DNA of 64,000 bases, taken from Saccopteryx bilineata (Eukaryota > Chordata > Mammalia > Chiroptera > Emballonuridae). A program made the position numbers and the translations under genes. Shown in pieces: positions 1-11,716 of the stretch. The notes below the pieces were generated by a model, which worked only from the letters and a program-made list of their open reading frames with translations, did not search any database and was not told the DNA's origin. Numbering within the stretch: the stretch's first letter is position 1; each line of letters begins with the position of its first letter. The stretch lies in the NCBI RefSeq assembly GCF_036850765.1, contig NC_089498.1:57029795-57093794 (forward strand). Reading direction: 5' to 3'.

Positions 1-1156
1 CCAAATAATCTAACCTTCCACCTAAAAGAACTAAAGAAAGAACAACAAACAAAGCCCAGAGAAAGTAATAAGAATGATATAATAGATATTGGAGCATAAA
101 TAGATGACATAGAGCCTAAAAATAATACAAAGATCAATAAAGCCAAAATCTGGTTTTTTGAAAAGGTAAACAAGATGTAAAAAGCCTTAACTATATCCAT
201 CAAAAAAAAAAAAAGATCCAAATAATTAAAATAAGAAATGAAATAAGAGAAGTAACAACTGACATAATAGAAACACAAAGAATTGTAAGAAAATACTATA
301 AAATATTATATACCAAAATATTGGGCAATCTGGAGAAATAAATAAATTCCTAGAAAAATACAATCTTCCAAAACTGAATCTGGAGAACCAGAAAACATAA
401 ACAAACTGATTACAACAAATGAAATCAAAACAGTTATCAAAAACTCCCAGCAAATAAAAGACCTATATTGTATGGCTTCACAAGAGAATTTTACCAAACA
501 TTCAAAGAACAAATACCTATCCTTTTCTAGCTATTCCAAAGAATTCAGGAGGAATAAAGACTTCCAAGCTCATTTTACAAGGCATGCATTATCCTAATTA
601 CAAAACCAAATAAAAACACTGAAAAGAAAGAAAACTATAGGCTAATATCCCTGATGAACATAGATACTAAAATTTTCAACTAAATATTACCAAAATGTAT
701 CCAACAATACATTAAAAAGATCATATACCATGATCAAGTGGGATTTATTCTGGGGAGGCAAGGCTGGTAAAGCATTTGCAAATCAATAAATACGATTCAT
801 CACATAAGCAAAAAGAAGTATAAATATCACAAGATAATATCAATGGAAGCAGAAAAAGTATTTGATAAAATTCAACATCTATTAATGATCAAAACACTCA
901 ACAAAGTGGGAATACACGGAATTTACCTCAACATAATAGAAGCAATATATGACCAACCAACAATCGACATTCTCAATGTGTAAAAATTAAATGCAATCCC
1001 TTTAAGATCAGGAAGAAAACAGGGTTGTCCCCTTTCACCACTCTTATTCTCTAGAGTACCAGAAGATCTAGCCACAGCTATCAGAAAAGAAGGAGGAACA
1101 AAAGGCATCCAAATTGGAAAATAAGAAGTAAACTGTCATTATTTGCTCATGACAAA

Positions 1157-1194
1157 TAATATATATACATATATATATATACATATATATATTA
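1157..1194. repeat. (AT)n/(ATAC)n simple repeat
   Basis: Alternating AT with occasional C lies next to the 79 bp MITE. It probably expanded from the ATATTGTATA motif of the L1 target. Confidence 0.85.
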
Positions 1195-1273
1195 TACTGC
1201 TTACAAAAATTGGGGAATAGTTTAATGCTTCATATTCATTTTGAAGTGACCCCTAATTTTTGTGAGCAGTGTA
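1195..1273. mobile_element. 79 bp mariner-type MITE inside L1
   Basis: The ends are near-perfect inverted repeats: TACTGCTTACAAAAATTGGGG on the left matches the reverse complement of CCCCTAATTTTTGTGAGCAGTGTA on the right, apart from a missing CA and point changes. TA dinucleotides at 1193-1194 and 1274-1275 fit a Tc1/mariner target duplication. The element splits the L1 reverse-transcriptase sequence, which resumes after it. It has no coding capacity. Confidence 0.75.
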
Positions 1274-1604
1274 TACAAAAAACCCTAAAGTGTCCACCAA
1301 AATAACTACTAGGCCTAATAAATGAATTCAGCAAAGTGGCAAAATATTAAATTTATATTCAGAAATCAGTCGCATTTTTAAACACTAATAATGAGCTATA
1401 AGAAAAAAAATAAGGAAACAATTCCATTTACTATTGCAAAAATAATAATAATAAATTACCTAAAAATAAATTTAACAAAAGAAGTAAAAAAATTGTATTC
1501 TAAAAATTATAAGACATTGAAAAAAATCGATGAAAATACAAACAAGTGCAAACATATTGTGTTTATCAATAGGAAGAATTAACGTCATTAAAATGTCCAA
1601 ACTA

Positions 1605-1965
1605 GGCCCTGGCCGGTTGGCTCGGTGGTAGAGCGTCGGCCTGGCGTGCGGAAGTCCGGGGTTCGATTCCCGGCCAGGGCACACAGGAGAGGCGCCCATC
1701 TGCTTCTCCACCCTTGCCCTTCTCCTTCCTCTCTGTCTCTCTCTTCCCTTCCCGCAGCCAAGGCTCCATTGGAGCAAAAGATGGCCCGGGCACTGGGGAT
1801 GGCTCCTTGGCCTCTGCCCCAGGCTCTGGAGTGGCTCTGGTTGCGACAGAGCGACGCCCCGGATAGGCAGAGTGTTGCCCCCTGGTGGGCGTGCCGGGTG
1901 GATCCCGGTCGGGCGCATGCAGGAGTCTGTCTGACTGCCTCCCCATTTCCAGCTTCAGAAAAAAA
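1605..1965 (+). mobile_element. Rhin-1-like tRNA-derived SINE, full length
   Basis: The complete SINE starts with the tRNA-like head GCCCTGGCCGGTTGGCTCGG and B box GGTTCGATTCC, and ends in a short A tail. It is flanked by the 14 bp duplication AAATGTCCAAACTA (1591-1604 and 1966-1979, identical). It is inserted in L1 ORF2. It carries one CTCF-core-like site in variant form, TGCCCCCTGGTGG at 1876-1888. Confidence 0.93.
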
Positions 1966-2843
1966 AAATGTCCAAACTACCCAAAGCAATCTATATATTT
2001 AATGCAATTCCTATTAAAATACCAATGGTATAATTAACAGAAATAAAATATTACAAAAACTTTTATGGAACCAAAAGAAACCCCCAAATAATTTCAGAAA
2101 TCTTGAAAATTAAGAACAAATTGGGAGATATCATGCTTCCTGATATCAAGCTATACTGTAATCAAAACAGCTTGATACTGGCATAAGAACATATATACAG
2201 GTCAGGTCAATGGAACAGAATAGAGAACCCAGAAATAAACCCACATCTTTGTGGCCAATTAATATTTGACAAAGGAGGCAAGTGTACACAATGGAATACA
2301 TAAAGACCATCTCTTTAATAAGTGGTGTTGGAAAAAATTGGACAGGTACATGCCAAAAAAGGAAACTAAACTACCAACTTACACCATTCACTAAAACAAA
2401 GTCAAAATGGATAAAAGATTTTAATGTAAGTCATGAAACCATTAAAATCTTGGAAGAAAAGATAGGCAGTAGACTCTCAGATATCTCTCATTGCAATATT
2501 TTTGACGATATGTTTCCACGGGCAAGTAAAATAAAGGACAAAATAAAGAAAAAAGACTATATCAAACTCAAAAGGTTTTACACAGCGAAAGACAATATTT
2601 ACAAAATAAAAAGACAACTTACTTTATAGAAGAACATATTATATTTTTAAAGGGGATTTTAACCAAAATTTATAAAGAACTTTAAAACTCAACACCAGGA
2701 ATGCAAACAATCTAAAATTTAAAAATGAGCAAAGAACCTGAATAGACACTTCTCCAAAAAGGACATACAGATGGCCAACAGGTATAGGAAAAAATGCTCA
2801 GTGTTACTAATCATCAGAGAAATGCAAATTAAAAGCACAAAAA

Positions 2844-3228
2844 GCCCTGGCTGGTGGGCTCAGTAGTAGAGCGTCGGCCTGGCGTGCAGGAGTCTTGAGT
2901 TCGATTCCCGGCCAGGGCACACAGGAGAAGCACCTATCTGCTTCTCCACCCCTCCCCCCCTCCTTCCTCTCTGTCTCTCTCTTCCCCTCCCGCAGCCAAG
3001 GCTCCATTGGAGCAAAGTTGGCTCGGACGCTGAGGATGGCTCTGTGGCCTCTGCCTCAGGCGCTAGAATGGCTCTGGTTGCAACAGAGCGACACCCAGAT
3101 GGGCAGAGCATCGCCCCCTGGTGGGTGTGCTGGATGGATCCCGGTCGGGTGCATGCGAGATTCTGTCTGACTGCCTCCCCGTTTCCAACTTCAGAATAAT
3201 ACAAAAAAAAAAAAAAACCCCACACAAA
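2844..3228 (+). mobile_element. Rhin-1-like SINE, full length
   Basis: Same family and architecture as the copy at 1605. The duplication AAAAGCACAAA is at 2831-2841 and 3229-3239, within the old L1. The CTCF-like core CGCCCCCTGGTGG lies at 3112-3124. The tail is A-rich with a short C run. Confidence 0.92.
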
Positions 3229-4074
3229 AAAAGCACAAAGAATGAGATACAGATACCACCTCATTCTTCTAGAGTGGCTTTCATTGACAAATCAACAAAC
3301 AACATGTGTTAGCAAGGATGTGTAGAGAAAAGAACCCTCCTCCTACACTGCTGATGGGGATGGAGACTCGTACAACCACAGTGGAAACAGGATGGTGCTT
3401 CCTCAAAAAATTAAAAATTGAACTGCCTTATGACCCAGCTATTCCACTTCTAGGTATATATCATATGACTTTTAAAACACTAATTTCAAAGAAAACAGGC
3501 ACCCATGTTCATTTCAGCATTGTTTGCAAATAGCTAAGATATGAAAACGGCCCAAGTGTCCATCAGTGGATGAGTGGGAAATAAACTGTGGTACATATAT
3601 AGAATGGAATATATATGGTTGTTACAAAAAAGGAAATCTTACCTTTTGTGATGGCATGTATGAACCTGGAGATTTTATGCTAAGTGAAATAAGACAGGTA
3701 GAGAACGACAAACACCATATGATCTCACCTACATGTGGAATTTCATGAACACAATAAACTGAGGAACAAACAGAGGCAGGGTCACAGGGAACTGATGCCC
3801 AGCTGTCAGTGAGAGTGGGGAAGTGGAGACAGGATCAAAGGAGGTGAAGGGATTAGCCAAAATCATATATACATAACATCGGTATATAGACAACAGGGTA
3901 ACAATTGCCAGAGGGACGGGGTGGGGTGTATGTAAAATGAGAGGGGCCAAGGGGGCAAAATCAGGGTGGAAAAAGATTTTGCATGGGGCAAAGCAGGACA
4001 CATGCCAGGTGCAGAGAGTGTTTTGATAGGGACACTTGATACTGTCAACCCAATAAATTAAAAATAAAAGTTTT

Positions 4075-4455
4075 GCCCTGGCCAGTTGGCTCGGTGGTAG
4101 AGCGTCGGCCTGGCTTGCAGAAGTCCCGGGTTCGATTCCCGGCCAGGGCACACAGGAGAAGCGCCCATCTGCTTCTCCACCCCTCCCCCTCTCCTTCCTC
4201 TCTGTCTCTCTCTTCCCCTCCCGCAGCGAGGCTCCATTGGAGCAAGATGGCCCGGGTGCTGGGGATGGCTCCTTGGCCTCTGCCTCAGGCGCTAGAGTGG
4301 CTCTGGTCGCAACACTGGAGGGGCAGAGCATCGCCCCCTGGTGGGCAGAGCGTCGCCCCCTGGTGGGCGTGCTGGGTGGATCGCCGTCGGGCGCATGCGG
4401 GAGTCTGTCTGACTGTCTCTCTCCGTTTCCAGCTTCAGAAAAATACAAAAAAAAA
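4075..4455 (+). mobile_element. Rhin-1-like SINE in the L1 tail, duplicated-unit subfamily
   Basis: Inserted exactly in the A-rich end of the preceding L1, with the duplication AAAAGTTTT at 4066-4074 and 4456-4464. The body contains two adjacent copies of a roughly 22 bp unit (GGGCAGAGCATCGCCCCCTG followed by GT), and so two CTCF-like cores. Confidence 0.92.
4332..4366 (-). promoter_or_regulatory. Tandem pair of CTCF-core-like motifs in SINE
   Basis: CGCCCCCTGGTGG occurs at 4332-4344 and again at 4354-4366. Its reverse complement CCACCAGGGGGCG matches the well-known CTCF core. Binding is inferred from motif match only. Confidence 0.5.
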
Positions 4456-4464
4456 AAAAGTTTT

Positions 4465-5320
4465 AAAAAAACAGAAAAAATACATGTATTTATGTGTGTG
4501 ATATTAGGGAAACAGTATTTTAAAAAACTAAGATATTTTAATTTTGTTCTCTAGGATAAAATGAACACATATTACATAAAATTGACAAAATTTGCACATA
4601 TATATGTTGGCATGACTACAGCTTTCTGATTAACTACTTGGAAACCATTGGCGTTTGAATTGAAAAGATAAAATTCCTTTTTAGCCATCTATTACAGTCA
4701 TCCTTGGGGACAGCAATTAAGTCTCAAAGGAAGTAAAATAAGCATTTCAACGCTAGAATATGCACATAATGTAGCTGTTTCCTGTTTTTATTGAAATATG
4801 AGTATCCTGACCATTTCATGTGTCATCTTTTTCACTCTCCCTAATGTGCTCATTCTTCCATTGAAGTACAGTATGGAAGTACCATTGCATAAACATTGCC
4901 CTTCACTAATGTTATTTTTTTTTTAGCTTTTTGAGAGCAGAATTCACACCTTTTTTTAAACCATAAAAAACAGAATATTGGCTAGAATTTAATGAGTAAT
5001 ATTTCAATATTTACAGAATTCATTGAGAAAACAAGTGTTTAAATGGTGCATTTTACCTTATGTCATCAACTTTCAATAAGTGCACTATGATTTTGCCAAT
5101 AAAATGACAGGAAGTGAAACAAGTGTTTTCCTAAAGATAAAAACATTTTCAGAAGAGGCTTAAGGGCAGAATCATACCAAACAATTCTCATTAGTGTATT
5201 TATGATGGTATTTTAGCATATATTTGCACATTGTTAAGGAGGCAAAACCATTGACTTTTTAGTAGATACAAGTTAATTATTATGAGGTACATATTGTTAG
5301 TGTTGCATTTGCTTTTTTAT
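4465..5320. other. AT-rich single-copy sequence
   Basis: I see no open frame with gene-like features, no recognised repeat and no regulatory element. Confidence 0.6.
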
Positions 5321-5332
5321 AATTGTAATAAA

Positions 5333-5722
5333 GCCCTGGCCGGTTAGCTGAGCAGTAGAGCATTGGCCTGGCATGTGGAAGTCCCAGATAAAATTTCCAG
5401 TTAGGGCACACAGGAGAAGCACCCATCTGCTTCTCCACCTTTCCCCTTCTTTTTTCTCTCTATCTCTCTCTTCCCCTCCCACAGCCAGGGCTCTATTGGA
5501 GCAAAGTTGGCCGGGGCACTGAGGATGGCTCCATGGCCTCCGCCTCAGGCACTAGAATGGCTCAGATTGCAGTAGAGCAACGCCTCAGAGGGGGAGAGTA
5601 CCGCCCCCTGGTAGGCATGCTCGGTGGATTCTGGTCAGGTGCATGTGGGGGTCTGTGTGCTCCCCCCTCCCCACTCCCCACCCTGCTTCTCACTTTGGAA
5701 AAATACAAAAAAAAAAGAAAAG
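5333..5722 (+). mobile_element. Rhin-1-like SINE, diverged
   Basis: The head is GCCCTGGCCGGTTAGCTGAG with a degraded B box (GATAAAATTTCC), and the tail is A-rich. The duplication AATTGTAATAAA (12 bp, identical) is at 5321-5332 and 5723-5734. The CTCF-like core has one mismatch (CGCCCCCTGGTAG, 5612-5624). Confidence 0.9.
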
Positions 5723-5734
5723 AATTGTAATAAA

Positions 5735-6304
5735 CTTAATTAATAGAAAGGGACATTACTAACATGAATCCATCATAGAAAGTTTTCTTAAGATGAAGTA
5801 GAGTTTCATTTATAGTTTTATAAATTTTCTACCTTTTTAATAGAAATGCAATCCAATACTACAATGTGATTTTCTCATGTTATAAAGACTTTTAAATCTT
5901 TATAAATTTTATAAAGTTTATCAAAAAGTTCAATGACATGAACAAACTGACTTTTTATTAATTTGCTTTTGCTATAATTTCTTTTTATCTTTTTCTGAAT
6001 ATTTAGTTGTAAATCTTTTTGTTCAATTAATATTTTCCAGTAGTAGTCTGGTGATAGCTTGGTGAAAGTGAATAAAGAAACTATGTTGTACCTTTCTCAA
6101 ACTTCTTCCAGAAACAAATTCCACAGTATATTAATTTTATCACTAGAGACAAATAGATACAACAAAAAATGTTTGCTTGTGTAATTGAACTTTAAAGTGG
6201 CTCCAGAGAATCTGTGAATTTCAGCACCATAGTTAACTAAAAATAAGGGCAATTCAGCAGAATAATTGTCAGACCTATTAAAAACAAATGTAAGGAAGAG
6301 CATT
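5735..6304. other. AT-rich single-copy sequence
   Basis: Nothing recognised on either strand. Confidence 0.55.
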
Positions 6305-6425
6305 TTTGAAGATAGCTTAGTTGATTTGAGCATCAGCCTCAGACAGGTGTTGCCAAATGAACCCAGGTCAGGGCGCATGTGGGAGTCTGTCTATCTATTT
6401 CCTTTTCTCCTCCTTAAAAAAGTAA
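6305..6425 (+). mobile_element. Short SINE remnant, VES-like or internally deleted
   Basis: A tRNA-like start (TAGCTTAGTTGATTTGAGCATC) is followed directly by the SINE 3' motif CGCATGTGGGAGTCTGTCT and an A-rich end. This suggests an internally deleted or chimeric old SINE. No clear target duplication is seen. Confidence 0.5.
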
Positions 6426-6636
6426 AAGAACAATTTTTTAGGAAAGTCTTACTGATATGCTAATATTCAAATCATATCCAAACTAATCCTTATTTTTTAT
6501 AATGTTAGTGCAATCCTTTTTCAAATGTGCACACTTAGTGAAAATTGTGGTATAATAGTAAAGTTGCAGTGATTAAAGTGATAAAAAGTATATTTTGTAT
6601 ATTTGAATGCTTATTCCTCTATCCATCTCTCTATAT

Positions 6637-7041
6637 TTTTTTTCCTTTTTTTTTTTCTTTTTTTTTTTTTTCTGAAGCTGGAAACCGGGAGAGACAGTCA
6701 GACAGACTCCCGCATTCGCCCGACCAGGATCCACCTGGCACGCCCACTAGGGGCAACGCTCTGCCCACCAGGGGGCGATACTCTGCCCCTCTGGGGCGTC
6801 GCTCTGCCACGACCAGAGCCACTCTAGCGCCTGGGGCAGAGGCCAAGGAGCCATCCCCAGCACCCGGGCCATCTTTGCTCCAATGGAGCCTTGGCTGCGG
6901 GAGGGGAAGAGAGAGACAGAGAGGAAGGAGGGGGGGTGGAGAAGCAAATGGGCACCTCTCCTATGTGCCCTGGCCGGGAATCGAACCCGGGTCCTCCGCA
7001 CGCCAGGCCGACGCTCTACCGCTGAGCCAAAGGGCCAGGGC
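6637..7041 (-). mobile_element. Rhin-1-like SINE, full length
   Basis: On the minus strand the head is GCCCTGGCCCTTTGGCTCAG and the B box is intact; the poly-T at the left is the A tail. The duplication CTATCCATCT...ATATTT starts at 6619 and 7042. The body has two units: an intact CTCF-like core CCACCAGGGGGCG at 6765-6777 and a degraded one upstream. Confidence 0.93.
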
Positions 7042-7060
7042 CTATCCATCTATATATTTT

Positions 7061-7665
7061 TTAAATGAGTATATCCAACAATATTTTATGAACATCCCAA
7101 ATTTATTTTAAATATTGTCACTTGTCCACATGAATCAAGTAGACATTTATGCCAAGTATATAGGAATAAAATTTGATGTTATATATAATGCCATATTTAA
7201 ATTTTTATACTAATATATTTACTGAACAAATATTCAATTACGTCATGGGTTACAAGATGGAGACCAAGCTAAATTTGGTCTTACTTGTTTATGAGGCTAA
7301 GAGAGATAAAAATAGGCTAAAAAAATAATATGGATTTATACAAATGTTTAACAGCCCACAGATTGCTTTATATTCCCTCCCCCCTTCTTTGTATCTTGCC
7401 AAAGTTCATTCCTAAGCTCATTGAAAACAAAGAAGCAATTTTGCTAAGCCTCTTTTCTAGTGACATGAACAGTGCTATAAAAATTTAATACTGGGTTAAA
7501 ATGTTCATTAACAGCCACCCACATTTAGGCTGTAAATAAGAATATTTTCAAGTGCATTACTACAGAATATAATTTTCCCAAACACATTTTTAATCGTAAT
7601 TTTTGTGTTAAACAGTACAAATTAAATGAAGAACTTCTCCTTCCCTTTTAAATAAAGATTATGTA
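7061..7665. other. AT-rich single-copy sequence
   Basis: Nothing recognised. Confidence 0.55.
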
Positions 7666-7673
7666 GTTTACAT

Positions 7674-8131
7674 CAGTATTTCTCAACCACTGGTTTGTAG
7701 ACCACTGCCTGTCCACCAGAAATTTTGTGCCTGTCTGGAAAAGAATTAACCACCTTGATTCTGTATAAAGACTATAGACCAAATGTTTCTATTTGAATTC
7801 GATTATGCTCAAGTTGATTGCCACTTATCAGCCTGCATCATAGATGGAAACACTGTTGGGGTTATGTTAGCTATCTTTGGAAGTTGTAGGCTTATTCAAA
7901 CAACTTTTTGCACCAGGCAGAGCATTTATAAATCATTCACAATAGAAAAAACATATTGGGACAAACATGTAGTATTCAATGCGTTGTATATGTGGAGTTC
8001 GGAAATCAAGCACCAGCTTTTACCATGTTGCACTGTTATATGTGATAGGACAAAACTTTATTTGTTGCATGTTTCTGTTTATGTCTGGCTAAGTCACTGA
8101 TCCCCAAATGTAAAACGGTTAAAAACCACTG
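7674..8131. mobile_element. Non-autonomous hAT transposon
   Basis: The left end CAGTATTTCTCAACCACTGG and the reverse complement of the right end (CAGTGGTTTTTAACCG) form hAT-type inverted repeats beginning CAG. An 8 bp target duplication is present: GTTTACAT at 7666-7673 and GTTTACAC at 8132-8139. Length is 458 bp. A 105-codon open frame (7783-8100) shows no transposase motif and is probably chance. Confidence 0.85.
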
Positions 8132-8140
8132 GTTTACACC

Positions 8141-8173
8141 AGTGTTGTGTGTGTGTGTGTATGGATGTGTGTG
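8141..8173. repeat. (TG)n simple repeat
   Basis: Interrupted TG dinucleotide run just beyond the hAT target duplication. Confidence 0.85.
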
Positions 8174-8584
8174 TATCTTGATAGTAAAACTAGAATATTG
8201 TTTGAGAAATTATTATACAAGATCTCAATTACCTATTAATTGTCAGACATATGCTCACATTATTCATACAGTTTTTGTTTCTAACTTTGATCGCAGTTTC
8301 TGACTCCACATCCCTACTTTCTTCTTTTACACTTTTATCTCAGTTTTCCATTTAATGTTAGGTTTGATATAAGATCTAGAACCTCAGTATAAAGGCAGTC
8401 TGAGGGGATTCTAGGTCAACAATATCAAGATGTAAGGAAATTTTTTCTCAACGTGTCAATGCATCTTTTCTGAAATAAATGAAAAATAAATTTTCTTAGA
8501 AATTTCCAAATCAACTAGCACTTGTAGATATTTGAAGGAACTAAATATGTTAAACAAGAAATCAACATAATATAGAGATAAAAT

Positions 8585-8750
8585 ACACAGATTTTGAAAT
8601 TAGCTATGTTTTGCGTTTTTGGTTCTTCTTGCTAGTGGTAATTTGATATTCCTACCACTTAACCTCTCAGAGCTTCAGATCTTTCTTTATAATATGGGAA
8701 CCCATTCTCTTATTCAATAAGCAATTGTAAATATTAGAGAATGGTATAAT
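8585..8750 (+). mobile_element. MIR remnant
   Basis: Contains a diverged MIR core (ACCACTTAACCTCTCAGAGC followed by TTCAG...TATAATATGGGAA). This is an ancient mammalian SINE; the boundaries are approximate. Confidence 0.6.
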
Positions 8751-8759
8751 CTATATTAA

Positions 8760-9671
8760 CCAATTTCTGCTTTATCCAAGAGATTACACAGTACAACTAA
8801 TATCGTACACATGATCAGTGCTTTAGCCAGTAAACTAATCTCTAGTAATTCCTTACAATTCTGCTCTCATAAGGCAGTCTCATATTTCTAAATCTGTTCT
8901 GATAAAATTGCAGTTTTGATATTAATTTCAACATTTAAATAAATAATTGTATTTGTTATTTATTTCATGATAATGTTGCATAACAAATAGTTGAGAACAG
9001 TAAGAAGATAAAATAAATTTTTGTTTGGTTCATGAATTTGTGGGATTTAATTGTGAACTTGGGTGGGCTTTCAGACTCATTCACTCATTTTCAGTCAGTT
9101 ATAGATTGGATTATACAGGTTGACTGACTGTCCACTGATCTAAAATGGTCACAGATGGCATAATGTGGGTAACTCAGCTTTGCTCATGTATCTTTCATTA
9201 TTTTACTGGAGAGATTAGGTTTGGTTGTGGCAGAGGTTCAAGAATAAAATGCAACTATGAAAATAACTGTTCCAACTCTCTGCTTGCATCTCGTCTACTA
9301 ACATCCTGGTGATCAAACCAAATTACCAAATGCATCAAGACATTACAATGAGAGAGCCATAATAGGTTTTATAATAAGAGGAATGGACACAGTTATTGAT
9401 AAAGAATTGGAGATTTTTATGCAAGCAACCATATTCAACTCTCTGACAGCAATTATTTAGGTCCTTCCTAGATTCAAAATACAGTATAAATAACTAAGGA
9501 TAGCAAAAATCTCACTCAATTAAAGAATCAAGCTCAGAGTAGAGAAACATAGGATCAATATCAGGTCTAGATGTAATACTTGCTTATACAGAGAGTATAA
9601 ACTAAGTAAACAACAATGAAATAGAAACAGTATAACCACAGAACAAACTCCCAGTAAAAAATGGGATGAAT
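8760..9671. other. AT-rich single-copy sequence
   Basis: Nothing recognised on either strand. Confidence 0.55.
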
Positions 9672-9685
9672 AGAAAGCTCTTAGC

Positions 9686-10946
9686 TGTGCGAAAGCTTTT
9701 AAGTTTGATATAGTCCCATTTGTTTATCCTGTCTTTTATTTCACTTGCCTGTGGAGATAAATCTGCAAATATATTGCTGTGATAGATGTTGGTGAGCTTA
9801 CTGCCTATGTTTTCTTCTAAGATGCTTATGGTTTCACGACTAACATTTAAGTCTTTTAAACATTTTGAGTTTATTTTTATGACTGGTATAAGTTGTGGTC
9901 AAGTTTTATTTTTTTTGCAGGTAGCTGTCCAATTTTCCCAACACCATTTGCTAAAGAGACTGTCTTTACTCCATTGTATACTTTTACTTTCTTTGTCAGA
10001 TATCAGTTGTCCATAATGAAGGTGTGGGTTTATTTCTGGATTCTCTGTTCTGTTTCATTGATCTATATGCCTGTTCTTATGTCAGTACTAAGCTGTTTTG
10101 AGTACAATGGCCTTGTAGTATAACTTGATATGAGGGAGCGTGATACAACCCACTTTATTCTTCTTATTCAAGATTGCTGAAATAATAGACACTTTTCCAA
10201 AGTGGACATACAGAAGGCCAATAGATAGATGAAAAAATGTTTAACATCACTAATCATTAGAGAAATGCAAATTAAAACCACAATGAAATACCACCTCATA
10301 CCAATCAGAATGATGCTCAGTAACAAAACAACACACGATAGGTGCTGGCAAGGATGTGGAGAAAGGGGAACGCTCCTGCACTGCTGGTGGGAATGCAGAC
10401 TGGTGCAGCCACTGTGGAAAATAGTATGGAGATTCCTCAAAAAATTAGAAATGAAACTGCCCTTTGACCCAGCCATCCCACTTATAGGAATATATCCCAA
10501 GGACACCATATCACCGACTGAAAAAAAGAAATGCACCCCCCTGTTTATGGCAGCATTGTTCACAATAGCGAAGATCTTGAGACAGCCTAAGTGTCTGTCA
10601 GTGGATGAGTGGATTAAAAAGCAGTGGTACATATATACAATGGAATACTATGGGGCCATGAAAAAGAAGGAAATATTACATTTTGCAACAATATGGATAG
10701 ACCGGAAACTATTATGTTGAGTGAAATAAGCCAGGCAGAGAAAGAAAAATATCACATGACCTCACTCATTTGAGGAATCCAAGGAACAATGTGAACTGAG
10801 GAACGAAATTAAACCTGAAGGGAAGGGGGGAAGGAGCTGTTGGGAGGGGCGTAAAGGAGATGTTGAGGGGAATACGGGGGAGGGGGGATGCTTTTGAAGA
10901 AACACTAGAATCTATATAAACACAATAAATAAATTAATTAAAAATA
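9686..10946 (+). mobile_element. 5'-truncated L1 with twin-priming inversion
   Basis: The segment 9686 to about 10181 is L1 ORF2 in reverse orientation, and about 10182-10946 is L1 ORF2 C-terminus plus 3' UTR in forward orientation. Relative to the full-length copy at 13728, the inverted piece matches about 18151-18650 and the forward piece starts at about 18807, so roughly 155 bp are missing at the junction. The duplication AGAAAGCTCTTAGC (9672-9685) and AGAAAGCTTTTAGC (10947-10960) brackets both pieces, so this is one insertion event. The forward part keeps an open 163-codon ORF2 end with the C-X3-C-X7-H-X4-C knuckle ([18 protein letters not shown]). Confidence 0.9.
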
Positions 10947-10960
10947 AGAAAGCTTTTAGC

Positions 10961-11702
10961 AGTTGTTGGTTCATAGAAATTCTGGGATCTTTTGCAGTAA
11001 GTGTTGTCAAGTTCTCCTGCTCTTAGGATGAAAATTTTTTATTTTTTGTTTAAGCTTTTATTCTTTCTTACTACTCAGTTCATTGTTCTCCACAGTTATT
11101 TAATCTGCTCATTAGAAGGGAATTACAAACTCTCTCTCATCATTAGTCTGTAATATTAGAAAATATGCCTTTTGCATAGCTTTCTCAGTCTGATGTTGAT
11201 ATAGTGGTTTAATCAAATATATGGTGATGTTTATCTGTCTGCTTTTATTTAAGGGAGGGTCAGTTAAAAGCTGATTGGAGGTTACATGTGCATTGATGAA
11301 GTTTTCAACCCAGGGATTCCCTGGAATTGTTTGTTTATTGGGGAAAATCTTATCTTAATACATTGAATCTTTTTTCCTTCATCATGGTAATAGTCCACTG
11401 GCACGTGAATCCATAATGCAATATTCTATCACCTGGCAGCCATTATTCCAGGAACCAAGTGGGAGAGAAAGCTGGGGGCTCATTATTTATAACCATTTTA
11501 ATCACTGCCCATGTTTTAATAACAATGCTTCTATTTTGCAGTGTCATTTGTTCCTCATTCTGCTTTATTCTTTCTACATGATACACTTCTCATGTTTTCA
11601 GAATAAAGGAGAAATAGCCATCCAGATTCTCAAAGTGAGGTAGATATCTGGGGGTTATCTTCTTAAAAAAAATTAAACATTCAGTTTTAATTTCAATTTT
11701 TC
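10961..11702. other. Single-copy sequence
   Basis: No gene or recognised repeat. Confidence 0.55.
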
Positions 11703-11716
11703 TATAGTTTTATCTT

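Larger units (their letters stand above)
1..4065 (+). mobile_element. Old L1 (LINE-1), ORF2 3' portion and 3' UTR, nested insertions
   Basis: The window opens inside L1 ORF2, so the 5' end lies outside. Conserved ORF2 landmarks occur in order on the plus strand: the stretch ending GFILGRQGW near 739-768, the reverse-transcriptase stretch near 1140-1155 where the catalytic FADD has become FAHD, the C-terminal region around 2210-2630, and an NMCARMC-like zinc-knuckle remnant near 3300-3340. A 3' UTR follows from about 3730 to an A-rich end at about 4065. Reading is broken by many stops and frameshifts, so it is inactive. It is interrupted by a MITE (1195-1273) and SINEs (1605-1965, 2844-3228). 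Divergence from the 13728 L1 suggests an older subfamily. Confidence 0.9.

Noticed and set aside
1605..1680. Possible tRNA genes at SINE heads
   Set aside because: The tRNA-like segments are continuous with SINE bodies and flanked by target duplications, so they are retroposed tRNA derivatives.
6545..7111. 188-codon open frame, and similar long frames at 22577-23089, 50941-51525 and 3729-4448
   Set aside because: They lie within SINE copies, recur with the same peptide in every copy and occur on both strands at once; they reflect GC-rich SINE composition, not genes.
7783..8100. 105-codon frame inside the hAT element
   Set aside because: No hAT dimerisation or catalytic motif seen; non-autonomous hATs rarely code. 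Kept only as a check within a finding.
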